Source: Sitta carolinensis
Taxonomy: Eukaryota; Chordata; Aves; Passeriformes; Sittidae
Assembly (NCBI GenBank): GCA_032173965.1
Contig: CM063290.1
Coordinates: forward strand, 6,151,501-6,215,500
Length of the DNA stretch: 64,000 nt
Direction: 5' to 3'
The position numbers and the translations under genes were made by a program. Under the pieces are notes generated by a model. That model did no database searches, was not told the DNA's origin, and worked only from the letters and a program-made list of their open reading frames with translations. Within the stretch, counting starts at the first letter, position 1; each line of letters opens with the position of its first letter. Of this stretch, positions 42,901 to 57,100 are shown in pieces.

Positions 42901-43999
42901 CAGCTGCACTGAAATGGTCTGCAGCTTGTCCCACAAGTGACCTCTACTCTGCTTTTTGCAGAATTAACCCATCACAGTAACTACATCTGCTCATTCAGAG
43001 GCAAACAGATAGGATGACTTGGCACAAAAAGGAACTCACCATCTTCGGTTATCTTTACCTCACCTCAAACACATTCTATGCACGTAAAATTCCACTCACC
43101 CCTTGCCAGTAATGGGAGCATTATTTGAAAATAAAGAGATGATAGAGAGGAAGAAGTCCATGATTTCTCCAGATGACATTATACTTTAATAAGCACTGCA
43201 CAAATTGCTCACAACATTTTGAAAAATTTTCAGTATTTCTCAGACTCCAAAGAGCTCCCATCATCTTTCTTTTCTTACAATATTTATAAAGCTATGATGT
43301 TTTTACTCTGCAGAATTGCCATTTAACATTCTTGAGTGATGCTACTCAAACCTTCCCGAAGTCATTTCTCTTCTGTAAGTCTGAAAGCCCATTTTCTGCC
43401 ACTCCAAGACCTAGAAACTCCAAAGTAAGGCTACATGCATGAGTGGTGCATGCTCGAGGCATTATGGACTTACAGGACTGGAAATCACACAGTGTGAGTA
43501 GTACCATGCCCAAGTATTTGAGACAAACCAACCTGATACAATGGGGCAGAAGGGAAAATGGCTTCAGTCTTTATTCACAACTTCCAACACCTTTTCTTCC
43601 TTCATTTATCACTCCAGAGACTTCTCAAGCAAGAACACTCCTCTCCCTCCTCAGTATCTCCAACACAAAGACCTTATTTGTTTCTTAGCTTGACCAGAAA
43701 ACCCCATTGAGAAGTTCTGGTGGACCCCACCTTGTTTTTAGAAAGTACACGTGGATACAGATCAATCCAGAAGAATATTTACACATATTCTAGCCCCACT
43801 GCCTCCAACTGCTTAAGTGCTGTGCTGGAGCAGAGCCAGTACAACACTACCCTGCAAGGCCACAAAGAACATCAGCAATGTCCTTCTCTACCTTCTGGGG
43901 GGGTCTACTTGCAAGGTAAGGTTTGATAAATTCCCTCTGTCTTTTATTGCCCTCTAATGACCTAGGAAAGCACACAAAGAGCTGGCCAAATATTTTGTG

Positions 44000-44004
<5 letters not shown>

Positions 44005-44040
<36 letters not shown>
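44005..44040. repeat. A36 homopolymer
   Basis: 36 consecutive A on the plus strand. No SINE or retrocopy body is recognisable on its 5' side. Confidence 0.85.
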
Positions 44041-44044
<4 letters not shown>

Positions 44045-44708
44045 GGGGGTGCTGGGGAAAGAAAAGACATCTGCTACACCCACAAGACATTTGTTAAATT
44101 ATGGTATATATTAAAAATTCTACAGATACAATCGTGGTCTCAGTTATCTCCTGCTGAAAACACAAATGCTTAGTTGTGCTCTTGCACAATACTTGAGCAT
44201 AGCTGCTGGTGGCCTGGTGCACAAGGAATTTTCCCTTTCTAAGAATAAGTATAGGTAATCTCATCTCCCTTGTAATTCTAGCCATGGAGAAGAGATAAGA
44301 AAATATATTTAAAGTTTCCAAAATCAAAAGAAATGATAAGGGATTGCAGTTACATACATTTAAAGAAAAAAATTGCAAAATCATGACTGTACATCACATT
44401 TAAGAGGACAGTAATAACAGCACTAGGTCTGGGTATTTGCCCTCTGAACCATGCACTTGTATTTTCCTTTAGGAAGACAAGACTTTAGGACTTAAAAAAA
44501 TATACTATAATCAAAATGCAGTAATTTTACACCCTTTGTAAAGAACTGATACACACTGAGGCAATAGTCACCCCACACTTCAAGGAGACAATACAGTTTT
44601 TACAATGTGTTTTGACAAAAGGTCTATTTATTAATATTTCCATGCTGTGAATTGATGCGTTATATCATCACTCTCAACAAAATGAATACGGATTTACACA
44701 TGAGACAC

Positions 44709-44732
44709 TAACAGCTCCAAAAGGAGCTGTTA
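44709..44732. repeat. Perfect 10-bp inverted repeat, AAAA loop
   Basis: TAACAGCTCC and GGAGCTGTTA flank AAAA. It is a stable hairpin in either transcript. Confidence 0.85.
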
Positions 44733-47700
44733 AAGACCGTTGAATAAAAGAACACTTAATGTAAGGATTCAGTGAACTGCAGAAACTGATACCTAACAAA
44801 CACTGTAAATGCACGTAACACTGAATTGTACCAAGCTACAGTCCACTTTTATGACAAATAAATAGATAAATCATTGAGTGTCCTTACCAGAACTACTCTC
44901 TGAAACCCCACAAAATTGTGATGTGGCAGCAGTACAGCCCTTGGTATTACACCACCTGTAACACAAACCATATTATGATAGTTTCTATCAATATTTATTT
45001 TAAAGGATGAAAAAAGGATAAAAGCTATTTTTCTACCAGTCTTTTTACTGAAAGAATTAAAACAACATTCAGTTTCCTACTGATAACAATATATGCTTAG
45101 TTAAGAAAATAAACAAACAAAAATTAGAGACCTTGATTATTTACACGGAATTTATTTAAAAACCAAATTACAGTCACAGTTTCAATTCTATCTTCTTCTC
45201 ACTCTTTTAGTTGAAAGCAAATCCCCACAACACAACAGTGCATTAGCTTCAAAGGAATTTCTGTTCCTTTTGTCTGTCCCCATTGACAAAGAGGAACTTT
45301 AAACTCCAGAGAAAGTTTACAAAGGGCTAAGAATTGATGCAATAGATATTGCAATGTTAACCAATACATACTAGAATGATTCAATAGGAAGATGAAAACT
45401 AGGAAACACAAGGCCATGATCAAACCATGCAGTGTTTTCAAAAGTGACCATTCAAGAGCTGAATTTCACACCAACGAATTAGAAAGAGCAAGTTATATGA
45501 ACAATCCTTAAAATATCCTCATGAAGTTAATTTCTACAGATGACTTCCAAGTTTAAACAGTCCCTAGGAATACATTATGGACCTATGATCAGAATAATTA
45601 CTGATCCTGTATTTGTGTAACATGGTGATTCCTACCACCAATATTCATTACAGATTAAATCATTAGAAAGTGATTTTATGTAAACTAAGGGATTAAGGAG
45701 GAGACTTGAAGGCAGAAGCACAGGAACACTGTCTGGGCACCACAAGAAAAGAATCCACATGTCAAAAAAATGCTGTTTGAGGCAGGATGCACTCAATAGT
45801 AGAACAGCTAACTGTGCCCTCTGGAAGAGGATCTCGAAGAGAACAAACAAGTTTCTAAGTACTAAACTCCAGCTACAAAGGCTCACAAAATACATTACAA
45901 ATAACACTAAAACTTCCCAAGCACCTCCTTAATACTAGGATTAAAACCAAGGAAGGCAAACGCATGCCTTAAACAGGACTTAGCACTTCAGACTTTCTGT
46001 CATCCTAAAAGCAACCACTGACCTCTAAGAATCCCTCTGCTATTTAGTCTGCTGCTAAGCTCGGTAAGACTTGTAAAGGTTTTTTCCTCTTCTGATTGGG
46101 GAACCACAGGCCAGCAATCATTTTCCATGTTTAAATTCCCAAGAGAGTCACGTAAACTTCTCCTCTTTCTCTCCTGAAAAGCCTCCGACAGCCAAATGAT
46201 GTCCAAGACCATGATACCACCACCCTGGACTGGGAAAGCTCCTGGTCCTCCCTGAAAGCCTGACAGTAGCTCACAAGAACTAAGTGAAAAGGTCCTGACC
46301 CTTCATCAATGCAATTTTAATCCTCTGCTAGGCTATTATGTACTGCTTTGATCATTTCTACAAACCTAACTGTATATGCCAACTGCATTGCTAAAATTTA
46401 ATATGGAAAAAATAATCAGAAGCAAAGTTTAAAAAGCTTATAAAATTTTAACTCCAAGTGCAAAAGGTCATTAAAAGGGGATGTTGATCCTGCTGGTTGA
46501 ACAAACAAGACAGAGCAGTAGGTTTCAACTTTTATGCTTTGAACCTTGCACACTTTATGTTTACATTAAGGATTTTTTCATTCATTTGGAACAAACTCTG
46601 CTCAAGTAAATAACTGAAATTACCCCCAAATGATGCCAAACAAGAGAAAGAAGCCAGAGGCCCTTCAGGAGAGCAGAGACCCACCACACCCTCAACAGAA
46701 GCTGCCTTAAGAGGAATTCCTTTCCTCTCCACAGAGCACACACAGAAAACACAAAACATGCTGAACACCAGAAATTCCCCATTGCATGAACCTCCGTACA
46801 GGAGCACAGCTCCCTCAGCCACGGCATGGAAAGGCAACAGCAAGAATTAAATGCATTGCCTAACTTAGCAGAGCTTTTAGGAATGACTAAGCAACAAAAG
46901 GAATTTTTCAGATGGATCCTGATCTGCAAGCACCTGTAGGTCATAATACAACCATCAGAGAATCATCTAAATTATATTTTAAACCTGTTTCAAATTAACA
47001 AGGAAGAGTAAAAATTATTGCATGTGCTGCAGAGACACATTAAAAAAAAAAAAAAAAGAAACATTTAAGTAATGTATGTTAGTTATGTGAATAGAATTTG
47101 TGGCAAAAAAACTTCATATACAGTGAAGGATTTAGGATAAAAACTTCACATTTAATTATATTTCTACCAAGTGATATGATGAAATGAAGCACATCTCAGG
47201 GTGCTCACCTATAAACACAGAGTATAATTTCCCTTATTGTATCTACTCTTCAGCTGTGGATTGCTTCATGGTTACTTACTTAGTATTTTATTTTTCTTTC
47301 TTACAAGATGCCTATCCATGTGTATTTCAGAAATCTGAAGACAATCAAACTGCAAACCTACAGTCTCATTACAGAAAAAAAAAAAATTGAACAAGAAAGG
47401 AAAGACTAAAGAAATTTTCCAGCCTCAGAGAGAGGACTAGAACAGAAAACACTGCAAAAATGTGCAGGGTTTTGAGAACCCAACATTTTACGTGATGCTA
47501 ACAGGCAAGCTTAACAACTGTGTCTGTTACTAAAATGCTCACACTCCATAAGAATTTGTGCATCGTGAGCATGAAATCTTTCCCTCTGCAGCTTAAAATA
47601 TCTGTGCATTTAAAAACCATCTGCAAAAATAGACATATACTTCCCCACTGCAAAATTAATTAGAGAGCAGGAATTTCATCTCACTACCACCAATACATGT

Positions 47701-48074
47701 GATGATGCCACATGTAAACACATTGCACTTGTTTTGGCACTGGAGAGCAACAGAAGTGGTAAATTTAAAAAGATTCTGTGAAAATGTCACTTTCTTGAAG
47801 CAGCTGATTAATATCAGTGAAGGTGGAGGATGGGCCCGAGAAGGCCAGGCTGGATTAACCTGCCACTAGAGCGTGCTCCTCGATCAGCATGGAGCCCATC
47901 TGCCCATTCCATTGGTGGGCTTTTTTTCACATTTTTTGATTTTTCTTCACTTCCATTTCTTTTAAACGAAATCCCTACTGCTGTTAGATTGGGACTTAAG
48001 TCTCAATTTTTAAATTAAAAAAAAAAAAAAAAAAGTAAAAATAATCCAAAGTGTTTTTTTCAAACAAACAAGTA

Positions 48075-48076
<2 letters not shown>

Positions 48077-48115
<39 letters not shown>
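48077..48115. repeat. T39 homopolymer opposite an upstream A run
   Basis: 39 consecutive T, about 45 bp after an 18-nt A run ending near 48034. The two runs can pair as an inverted repeat. Confidence 0.8.
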
Positions 48116-48118
<3 letters not shown>

Positions 48119-50139
48119 TGTTTTGATTTTAAATCATATGTAGTTAGGGAAAACAAGACAAAAAAGTAAACTATGTGGTCATAAAAAAATACTGATGTGC
48201 ATTTTGTAAATTGAATGTGGCCCAACAGGGAGAGAAGAATTATCCACTTTTAGGAAGTATTGTTTACTGCTGTCTTCCCACTAGACCACCTGTTAATAAT
48301 ATTTGATGTTGTTTTCCTTCTGTGCAATGAGTATGACTATAAATGAGATATTTGATCTGCTCGCTACAACTTATTCCCTCTAATGCCTCAATTTCAAAGA
48401 CCATCCAACCAACAAATGACACCAGCCTCAAGGCAAGGTCCCAAGTGAATGTGCATCTTTGCTGCTCTTCCTTATCCACCGTCATTTCCATAATTCATCC
48501 TCTTAACGATTTACAAAGTGCAGGGGATATTTTCAGAGTACATCGATGGTGCTCAAAAAGTCTTCTAGCTGACTGACTGCCAAGGGCACACGAAGGAAGC
48601 AAGAAGTATGTACAGCTATTTTGGAAACAAGATGCTGAAATTCTCATTCTTTCTATTTGATAGATATTCCAATTCTCTGGCCTGATCGTCATGCACACTA
48701 CACTTGGCATAAAGCATTCAAATTTTATAAGGATATGCTTATTGAAAAAATCAAACACAGGAATCATTTCTACAAAACTGGAAGGCAGAAGTATTTAATT
48801 TTTAAAGACTGCCTCCAATAGTATTCTTTCATGACTGGTGTTGCAAATACTACAGCCACTATTTTGCATACTCATTAAAAATGATGTCTGGAGCTTGCAG
48901 CTCTTTTTCCTAATAAATCACCCTTCAAAATATAAGCCACTCAAAAGCACTGTAAAGCTGGTCATCATTCTCATTCCTGAAAATCCTCCATTTTACCATT
49001 TTAGAATCTGGTCAATAAACATATTTTTCTTTTTTTTTTTTTTTTCCTTTTCTCCCTTGCCACTCTATACAATCTGTAGCAGCTTTATTTTACGCCATCA
49101 ACCAATATCACTGTCAGCACTCCGAGAGCAGACGGCTGCTCCGTGCCCGCCTCTGAATTCATGACCAGAGCTTCACCCTCACCATGCACAGCAAACGAGC
49201 TGCCTTCAGCTTTCCATTTACCCCCATTAAGTCAGTGCCATCACGTTCTCCCAGGAGAAAAGTGCAAGAGCTGAAACACCGCAAGCGACAGCAGCCAAAG
49301 GCACTCAGAAATAAAGTCTGCCCTTGCTGCTCTTGGCCTGTGAGCAGGAAAGCTCCAAACTGCAGGGCAGTGACCGTGTACTGCTGGAGTCTCAGCAGCT
49401 TCTGAACAGACATCAAGTAGCTGGGATGGAGCACACACCTCTAACTGGGCTTTAATTTGCTTGGAAATGCATGTAAAAATAGTGGGACTTGGTTCTAAAC
49501 TGGACCAAAAGCAGGTTGTATCATAATTATGTCATATCTAATTAAAGTCCTTATCACTGAAATAGAGACTTGCCAGCACAGATACAAATGTTACTTGGCA
49601 GCAACAGTGGTTCTCAAACCTGCAGCTGCAAACATAGCTCAGGAGAGAAAAGTGTAAAAAAGCTACTGATTGAATAGCTTGATTGTTAGAATGTAGTAGA
49701 TTTTGTTTTATTTTAGAGTGCTGTATTAAAACCTTACTCCAGGGAACAACAGGTTCTTGGATTTCAGAGATCCAATTCAATTGGTACATGGAGTTACCAC
49801 ATTGATGGCTCTTGCACTTTGCCAGGAGACTTGAGGTAAATTCTTGGCTCAGGTTTGTAGTGAAAATAAGCAGGCTGCATTAATCTAGCCACCATTTATT
49901 CATAAATTGCAATTACCCCCCCCAAATCTTAGCTTGAAAAGTGGCAGCCCAAAAGATCGTGCCCATGCCTGTCAGTACTAACAGTAAAAAGAAGGCGCCT
50001 GACGAAGTCTTAAGTGCAGCTCTTTAACCTGTCTCTCATTTACTCACAGAAAAAATCATCTTGGGTCACATGGATCCACAAAGTCAACTGAACAACTCAA
50101 ACCAGAGCCACGCACGCCCGCGGTCCTGCTCTGCGGAGA

Positions 50140-50430
50140 CGATTTTGACAGGGAAATAAGAGTCTATTTTTCTTCAATTTCGCAAGCATTGCAGCTGTGC
50201 ATTGCTTAATAATTTCGTTTATTAAAGGCAACGACTGTCAAAACTATACAAACTAATTTGTCGTGCAGCAATTTTACATTATTGGAATCTTGTTATAATC
50301 TGACTAACGCACACGATCGCGTTCTAACCATGCCTATAATTGGGTTCTTGGCTCCACAGGCCTAAAGACAGTAATCCAAAACATCTTCCAATTACGCTGA
50401 AAAATATGCATGTTTGTGGGAAGCTACATT
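50140..50430. other. Candidate conserved non-coding element
   Basis: About 290 bp of AT-rich, non-repetitive sequence rich in TAAT/ATTA-type homeodomain cores that still keeps CpGs such as CACACGATCGCGTTCTAACC and TTTGTCGTGCAG. CpG retention without a CpG island is typical of constrained regulatory DNA. No alignment is available, so this is inference. Confidence 0.35.
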
Positions 50431-51095
50431 ACTTAATTTTCAGACTCAATGGGCCTTTAATAATATAAGAGAGGAGGAAAAAAAAATGTTTGCAGAAGGA
50501 CATTTATTTGTGGTGCTACTCAGAAATTGTGTGTTCGTGTAGGAAAACACCATCACAAAACCTATAAACACTAAAGCAGCACTAGTGAGATACTTATGGA
50601 ACATAAAACAAACTAAAAAAACAAAACCAGTCAAAAAGCCATTCAGATGGAAGACTGTATTCCAAGTCTATAAATCCAAACCAAACAAGGATCCCAGCCA
50701 TTTAAAAAGTCCATACTTCAAAACTCATGTATGTGTGAGAGTCCCTCATGAACTTTACTTGTTCACTTCCAACACAAGAACTGTCTATTGCTCCTGCTCA
50801 CAACCCTTCACAGAGCAGCTGTGAGGTTCCCTGAATTTATTGGTAGATCAGAAGCAGCTCAAGACACAAGAACCGTGCACAAGAACCATTGCTTCATATT
50901 CCCAGTGTCTGACAGACACTTCCAGGACTGACAGGTAACTTTTAAGATGCCTGAAGTGTTTGTGACCTGCTGTATTATTTGACAAACATGGGTTACAATT
51001 TTTAATACAAAAGGTTAGCAAGTAAATATTACAAGGGCAAGCAGGATTGCCCAGGTGCAGAAATGCTTGTTACAGAGAAGAAAACACTGAAGTTG

Positions 51096-51145
51096 CCACA
51101 GAATAATTTAGGTTGGAAAAGACCTCAGATCACCAAGCCCAACCT
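51096..51145 (-). mobile_element. CR1 LINE 3' end fragment, diverged
   Basis: CCACAGAATAATTTAGGTTG, then GAAAAGACCTCAGATCACCA and GCCCAACC match the reverse complement of the CR1 3' end consensus, with loss of the tandem octamer. Confidence 0.75.
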
Positions 51146-54100
51146 ACAATGTAACACCATGTCAACACATGAAATACAAGAGAATTTTTGAAAATTTTTA
51201 GTATTGACAGATAGGTTTTTTTAATTGCTAGAGAATAACAAAGTGTCTATAAATCTTGGCAGATTAAGACTGCACCTTGTGATGGGTTCTCATTATTACA
51301 TGCAAATCAACAAGACTATATTAAATACTGCCTGCAATAAGCATATACATAGAGAAAAGATTCCCTGAGTCACAGGGAACTGAAAATAAAAACACGTACT
51401 GTCACACAAAAAGAGTCAAAAATATACAAGGACAAAATCTTCAAAACAACCCCCTGACAGTCACTTCCAACATGTCTTAAACTGACTCTGAAATGAGAGA
51501 AATCTGAGAAATCAAATTTCACATGTCCTGCAGAGTTTAAACATGTGCCCCATTTACCCAACCCTCAGCACCAGTGCACACGAGTGCATTACTGGTGTCA
51601 GCTCTGTCCTTTGAGCTGGACAAACACTGCCAGCTGCATTTTATCAATGGACAACAACCTCAAGCACTTCTTGAAATGGCCTGGATCCCAAGCGATGCCT
51701 GAAACATCAACCTCCCCAGCTGAGATCCTGCATCTCTGACTCAAGACTTTGGGGATTGGTTCTCTGCCCAGAGCTGCCCTCTGCACAGCAAAATACATAA
51801 CAGTCAGGAAAAAGAAACCATCACATGCTCCCCCACCACCACCAAAAAAAAAAAAAAAAAAATTAAAAACAAGCCCACAAACCCAAACAAACAAACAAAA
51901 GCACTTTGCAATTGCAATCTCTGTAAGAAAATGGAAGGAGGAAGCTTGCTCCGAGGGCTCTGTCTATCCAGCTGTTTGTTTCACAACGCTGACACTGTGA
52001 ACTATGCTGGAACCCAGAGACACAGCTTTGGGGAGACCAGTGACAAAAGAGTTCAGCACCTTTGAAAGGCACAGAACCTTTTCAAAGCCCCACACAACGA
52101 TTGCTCTATCATCAATGCCATGCCCTGCAACAAGCAAACAGCTGCAGGGCAGGTTATAAAAAGCAGAAGGCTGTATCTGCTTGTTGTTACACATCTGCTG
52201 CTAATGTGGGCTTTTCCTCACACCTGCAACAAATGCAGAGGCTTTAATGCAGAAGATGCAGAGTGTGGTTGAAGGGAGAAACAGTGACTCCACAGGGAAC
52301 TGCAGCAGGGTTTTAATCCAACACCAGGAAACACTTTCTAGGACACGGCTTAAAGCTCCTAGGACAGTAGCTAAATGAGTAATGCAAACTCTAGAGATAG
52401 TGGGAAACAATTTTTGTTCCCTGTGAGTTGAGCACTCACTGCAAAGCTATTCACACAAGAGGGATGAGATGCAAAGATGACACACACAAATTCCACAGCT
52501 AACAGTCAAGGCCCAGATATCACAGCACTGCTCTATGGAGTTTGGTGGAATACATTTAAAAATGTTTGGGTATGTGACAAAACAGATCTAAAAATATCAG
52601 ACATATACAAAGCACAATGAATGTTTCACATAGTCTTCCTGCCTGATTATCAATTCAATTAAGAATTCATTAAAAGGACAAGTATCACACATGCTTATTA
52701 ATTTACAGATGAATGTGAGTGTGAGAGAGAAGGCAGGAGATAGGGGGAATAGGTAGAAGAGACAAAACCCTATGTTGAAGTTTGTTCCATGAGAACAAAC
52801 AAAAACATCACGTCTCTTTGGTATAGTAACAGACATGTTGTGAGAAGCAACGAGCCCTTGAATTCATGTTTTATTCTGATCCCAGAGCACCAAGCTGCCT
52901 GTGAGACGCTCCTTTTTATTTTACTCCTCTTCAGTTTGTCTATGAGCTGCACTTCCAATGGAAGCCTAAAAGCTGCTCTGTATTCTACTTTAAACGCAGG
53001 AAAACATACAGGAGTGATGCTGATTTAGGACTCACAAATGCAGGTGAGATGTAGACAATGCATCACGGGCTTTCCTCTTAAGCCTTGCTTCAAGAGGGAG
53101 ACTTCCCTCAGTGGCTGAAGTGTTATTACTTTGAAACTGCCATCCTCACAAAGTGGTTTTGAAGCACATACCAACTTGGCTATCAAGCTTTTGATTGCAA
53201 AGCCTGAATGCTACAGAAGCAAAAGTTTCAGAATTAAACATATACTCAAAGAAGGATACACAGGATAGATGAATAATACATGCCTATAAATAAGCAGAAA
53301 AATAGACTTAAAATATCCACATAACTATTAATTAGTTATTAATATTAGATCACTGGTCTATTTCCTTTCAAATTAGCCACCCACTAGCAAAATGTCAATT
53401 GCAAAACAAGAGACTATATTTATAGTACAACCTACTTTGAGTTTTGAGCGACATGCCAGCCACTGCTCAAACACAATACCCCTATTGTGTGCCTTCCCAA
53501 ATTAATACCTGACTTTCATTACAGGCAACTATACGTACAAAAGCCATGCTGGATTTTAAGAGTCTTTATTACATCACATAAGCTGGTGCAAACATTTTTC
53601 CATCTAGAAGTCTGCACAAAAGAAAATAAAAAGAAGTGGAGTTAAGTAATACACTGGAATGAAGCTGGTGGGGGCTGGACAGAGTGATGCTAGGAGGAGT
53701 GAGTGTCCAGGAGATGGTAATAAGAAATCCCTGAATATGATTCTATTATTTCCCAGAGGAAGACTAGCTTTGATTGCTGCTACCACCAGCAGTGCACTGT
53801 GAGATGCAATACAACACAATGCTCCATCTTTAGACTGGATTTAAATGGAACAAAGTGGAAAAACCCCAAACTCCTCTGGCAAAACTTGACTGATTGGGGA
53901 CTTTGGAAGAGGAGAGTTACATTTTTAGAGAATATCACCTATTTCACTGAGTTTTCTTATAGTTTAGGCTTGTGATTTGCCCTTAAAACAGTTCTTCTCC
54001 CTTTATCTCTCCAGATGCCCCACGCTATCTGCAGGAGAGAGGAAAAAAGAGCATCCTGCAGAGGATGCTCAGTGAGGATGGAAAGCTGGCAGGAGAAACC

Positions 54101-57100
54101 CTGCCAACACACACTAAATTGCCTCAAGCCTTGTGCTGAGAGAGAAGCAGGACTCATTGTTTCAGGTATGTCTGCCATGGAGAGAAAACAGAAATGGAGA
54201 CAGAATTAAATAGAAACAGCTCTTGAAACAAACATAAGACTAGGGAACACCATCCCATCAAGGAGAGGTGACCTGTATTCATGTTTCAGTGGACAATAAC
54301 CCATTTTTACAGTGGCATAACAGAATAATTTGGAATACTCAGACTTGAAGAGAAACACAGAAATCATTGCCGCTCATCTTTTCTCTTGGTATAAAATCAC
54401 ATCACTTCCCATCAGCTTGCAGGAGAACACTCCTAATAATGCCATTTACAGAACTTCCTTCTACAGCTAGCTCTTTGAATCTTGAGAAAATATTTTAAAA
54501 AATCATCCTCCTAGCCTTAAGATTTACACAAAACCAGGAGTCCTGTACCAGCTGTTTAATTTCTCGTATATTTATGCATATCAAAGTACTTGTACAAAGA
54601 AATCAACTGTAGCTGAAAATAATATTGCACGTTGCCTATTCACCTTTAAATCAAAGGGGAGCGAAGAGAATTCTCAGTTATTAAGATCATTATTTGCTGT
54701 CTGGGAACAGGATTGTCTGTGGTTTTCCATTTCCTAAATTTTCTTTTTATCCTAAAAGTCACTCTAACACTATAACTATTAAAAAATACTAGAAGAAAAA
54801 AAATCAGGAAAAGGAAACAAAACCTGCAAGAAAGAAATACAAAGCTAGCTGGGATCCAAAGCCACTTTCATCATATGGGCTATTTTTATATCCATTGTAC
54901 ACTTTATTTTTTCTAATAACTGCCACACTTGTAAGCATAAAAACTGCAAGGTACTTGAAAAGAAGGTAAGAAGACACGAATGTGGTTTCATCCATCCCCT
55001 GATAGGATTTTTATTTATATACAATAAAAATATTTAAACCTTAAGGTGGTCATTTAAAAATGTTCAGGATTGGAATGGGCTTGACCAGCTAAGTAAAAGT
55101 CTCTATTATCAGCAAATTTCACTCAAGCAACAGCTGTAGGAATCCACGTGTCTTACAGTTATGAATAAAAACTGGAGCCCAGCAATCGAGAAGCAGTTTT
55201 GCCTCTGTAGCTGTAACACCACAATCACCCTCACACCTCCTGCTTTATATAAAACCAGCACCAAGGCAAGACCTGACTCCTATCTTCCAAGTTTTCTCCT
55301 ATTCCAAATCATTTTACTTGCAACACTCATGTTAAAACTTGGAAACACTATCAGCAGTAGGGAAACATTATTTTCTTTCTTTTTTTTTTTTTTTTTTTTG
55401 TTTTAGTTACAGTTACCCTAGGCAAAATTTGCTTTACAGAGGGAAGGACATTTGACATCATTTTTTATGGTTTCATTTAATCTTCAATAGAAACAGGGGT
55501 AGAATTTAGAGGTTTGGGTATGTTATGGAGATGAAGACAAGCGGTTTTCTAGCAAGTCCTGCGTTACACAGATCACTCAAAAAATCTACACCAAAAGTTT
55601 CTTCAAATCACAGGGAAAAAAAAAAAAAAATCAAGCAAACAGTGGACACTTTACCCCTTCTGCTGACAGATGAACCCCCTTATGTTTTCAGAGTGCTGTT
55701 CTGTACCCCACGGGTGCCAGGACACTGCTGAGGGAATGAATTCCAGCAAAACCCCGGACTCCACGGTCAGCCTCAGGTGGATCTCCCGTAAGAGGATTCT
55801 CCCTCCAAGATGCCACAGAAGCTGCCTTTCCGCTGAATTTAACCTAATTAATTGAAATTATTGTCACTGACTACCCCGTTATATAACCACAGGAACAATA
55901 AATCCTTTGCCATCGCGCTCTTCACCTGAATTGCAGCTGAGAAAAGAGCAAAGTGCAGTGACCTGTGCAGCGCAAGAGCAGCAGACAGGGTCACTCACGA
56001 ACACGACCTGTGGGTAACGCCGAGGGCAGACACGGGCACAGGGTTTGGAAAGCAGTCAGAGGCACAAGGATGAGGCAGCACTGGCAACTGATCAGGGACT
56101 CCAGCTCCTTAATCTGCTAGAAAAGCTACTCAAAATATACCGAAAATGTTATTTTCTGCCTCAGGTCTGTCTGTTCAGCATAGCAGCACTGGGATGAGAA
56201 GAGGCTCACTGTAGATATGCCACAAGATACAGTATTGAAAAACAAAATTAGCTCATTTTGTCATAAAAAAACGAGAGCACTTGCAAGTAGTTAAAGGTTT
56301 GTAGGGCTTTCTAGGCCTGTTGTACTTTAGGTTTATGTGTACATACTATAATTTTAGAAATGCTTTGAAAAGTTAATAGCAGATCTGGTTTTGTTCCCTT
56401 TTATATTGAGAAGCAAACTGTTTAAGCATTAACTACCCTTGACAATGCAATTAAAACCTGACCCATTTTCTAAATGCAAACGACCTGCATTTTTAACAGC
56501 AGAGCCATATGTAACCAAATTCATCTCTATTTACCCTGTCCCTCAATTCCACTTGTAATTCTGAAATCTGGGTAAAAACAAAACAAAGCAAAACAAGGCT
56601 ACCAGAAATCAGTGCCTGGGAGGAAAACGAGGAGGTACCGTGAAGAGGAGGGGTGGCCACCCCCTCAGCTGTGATTCCGTGACTTGTAGAGAAGGAAAAG
56701 TCAAACAAGTCTATTGCAAAGTTTTTATCACTGTTCTGCACTCTAAAACAGACAGCAAGTGAATTACGAGGCTGCAAATCCAGGATTATATAAAACCAAA
56801 AAACCTCTGGCAGTCATCATCTTTACTACAGAGTATAAATCACAAAATGCACTGATATGAACTCTTGTAAAATCTCTGATGTGGATACTTGGATAAAACA
56901 GAGTGATACAAAACATCTACAAAACACACAATTAAAATGCATCACATGCGAGGGTTCACAGGGACTTTACTCACTGCACTTAAAATGCTGTTCTACTTCA
57001 GGCACATCTCTCTTTGCTCAAGGAACCTTCACAACAACTTAAGCCAGACATTATGAACATTATTATTACCACCATTTATTTGAATAACCTATCATCCAAA

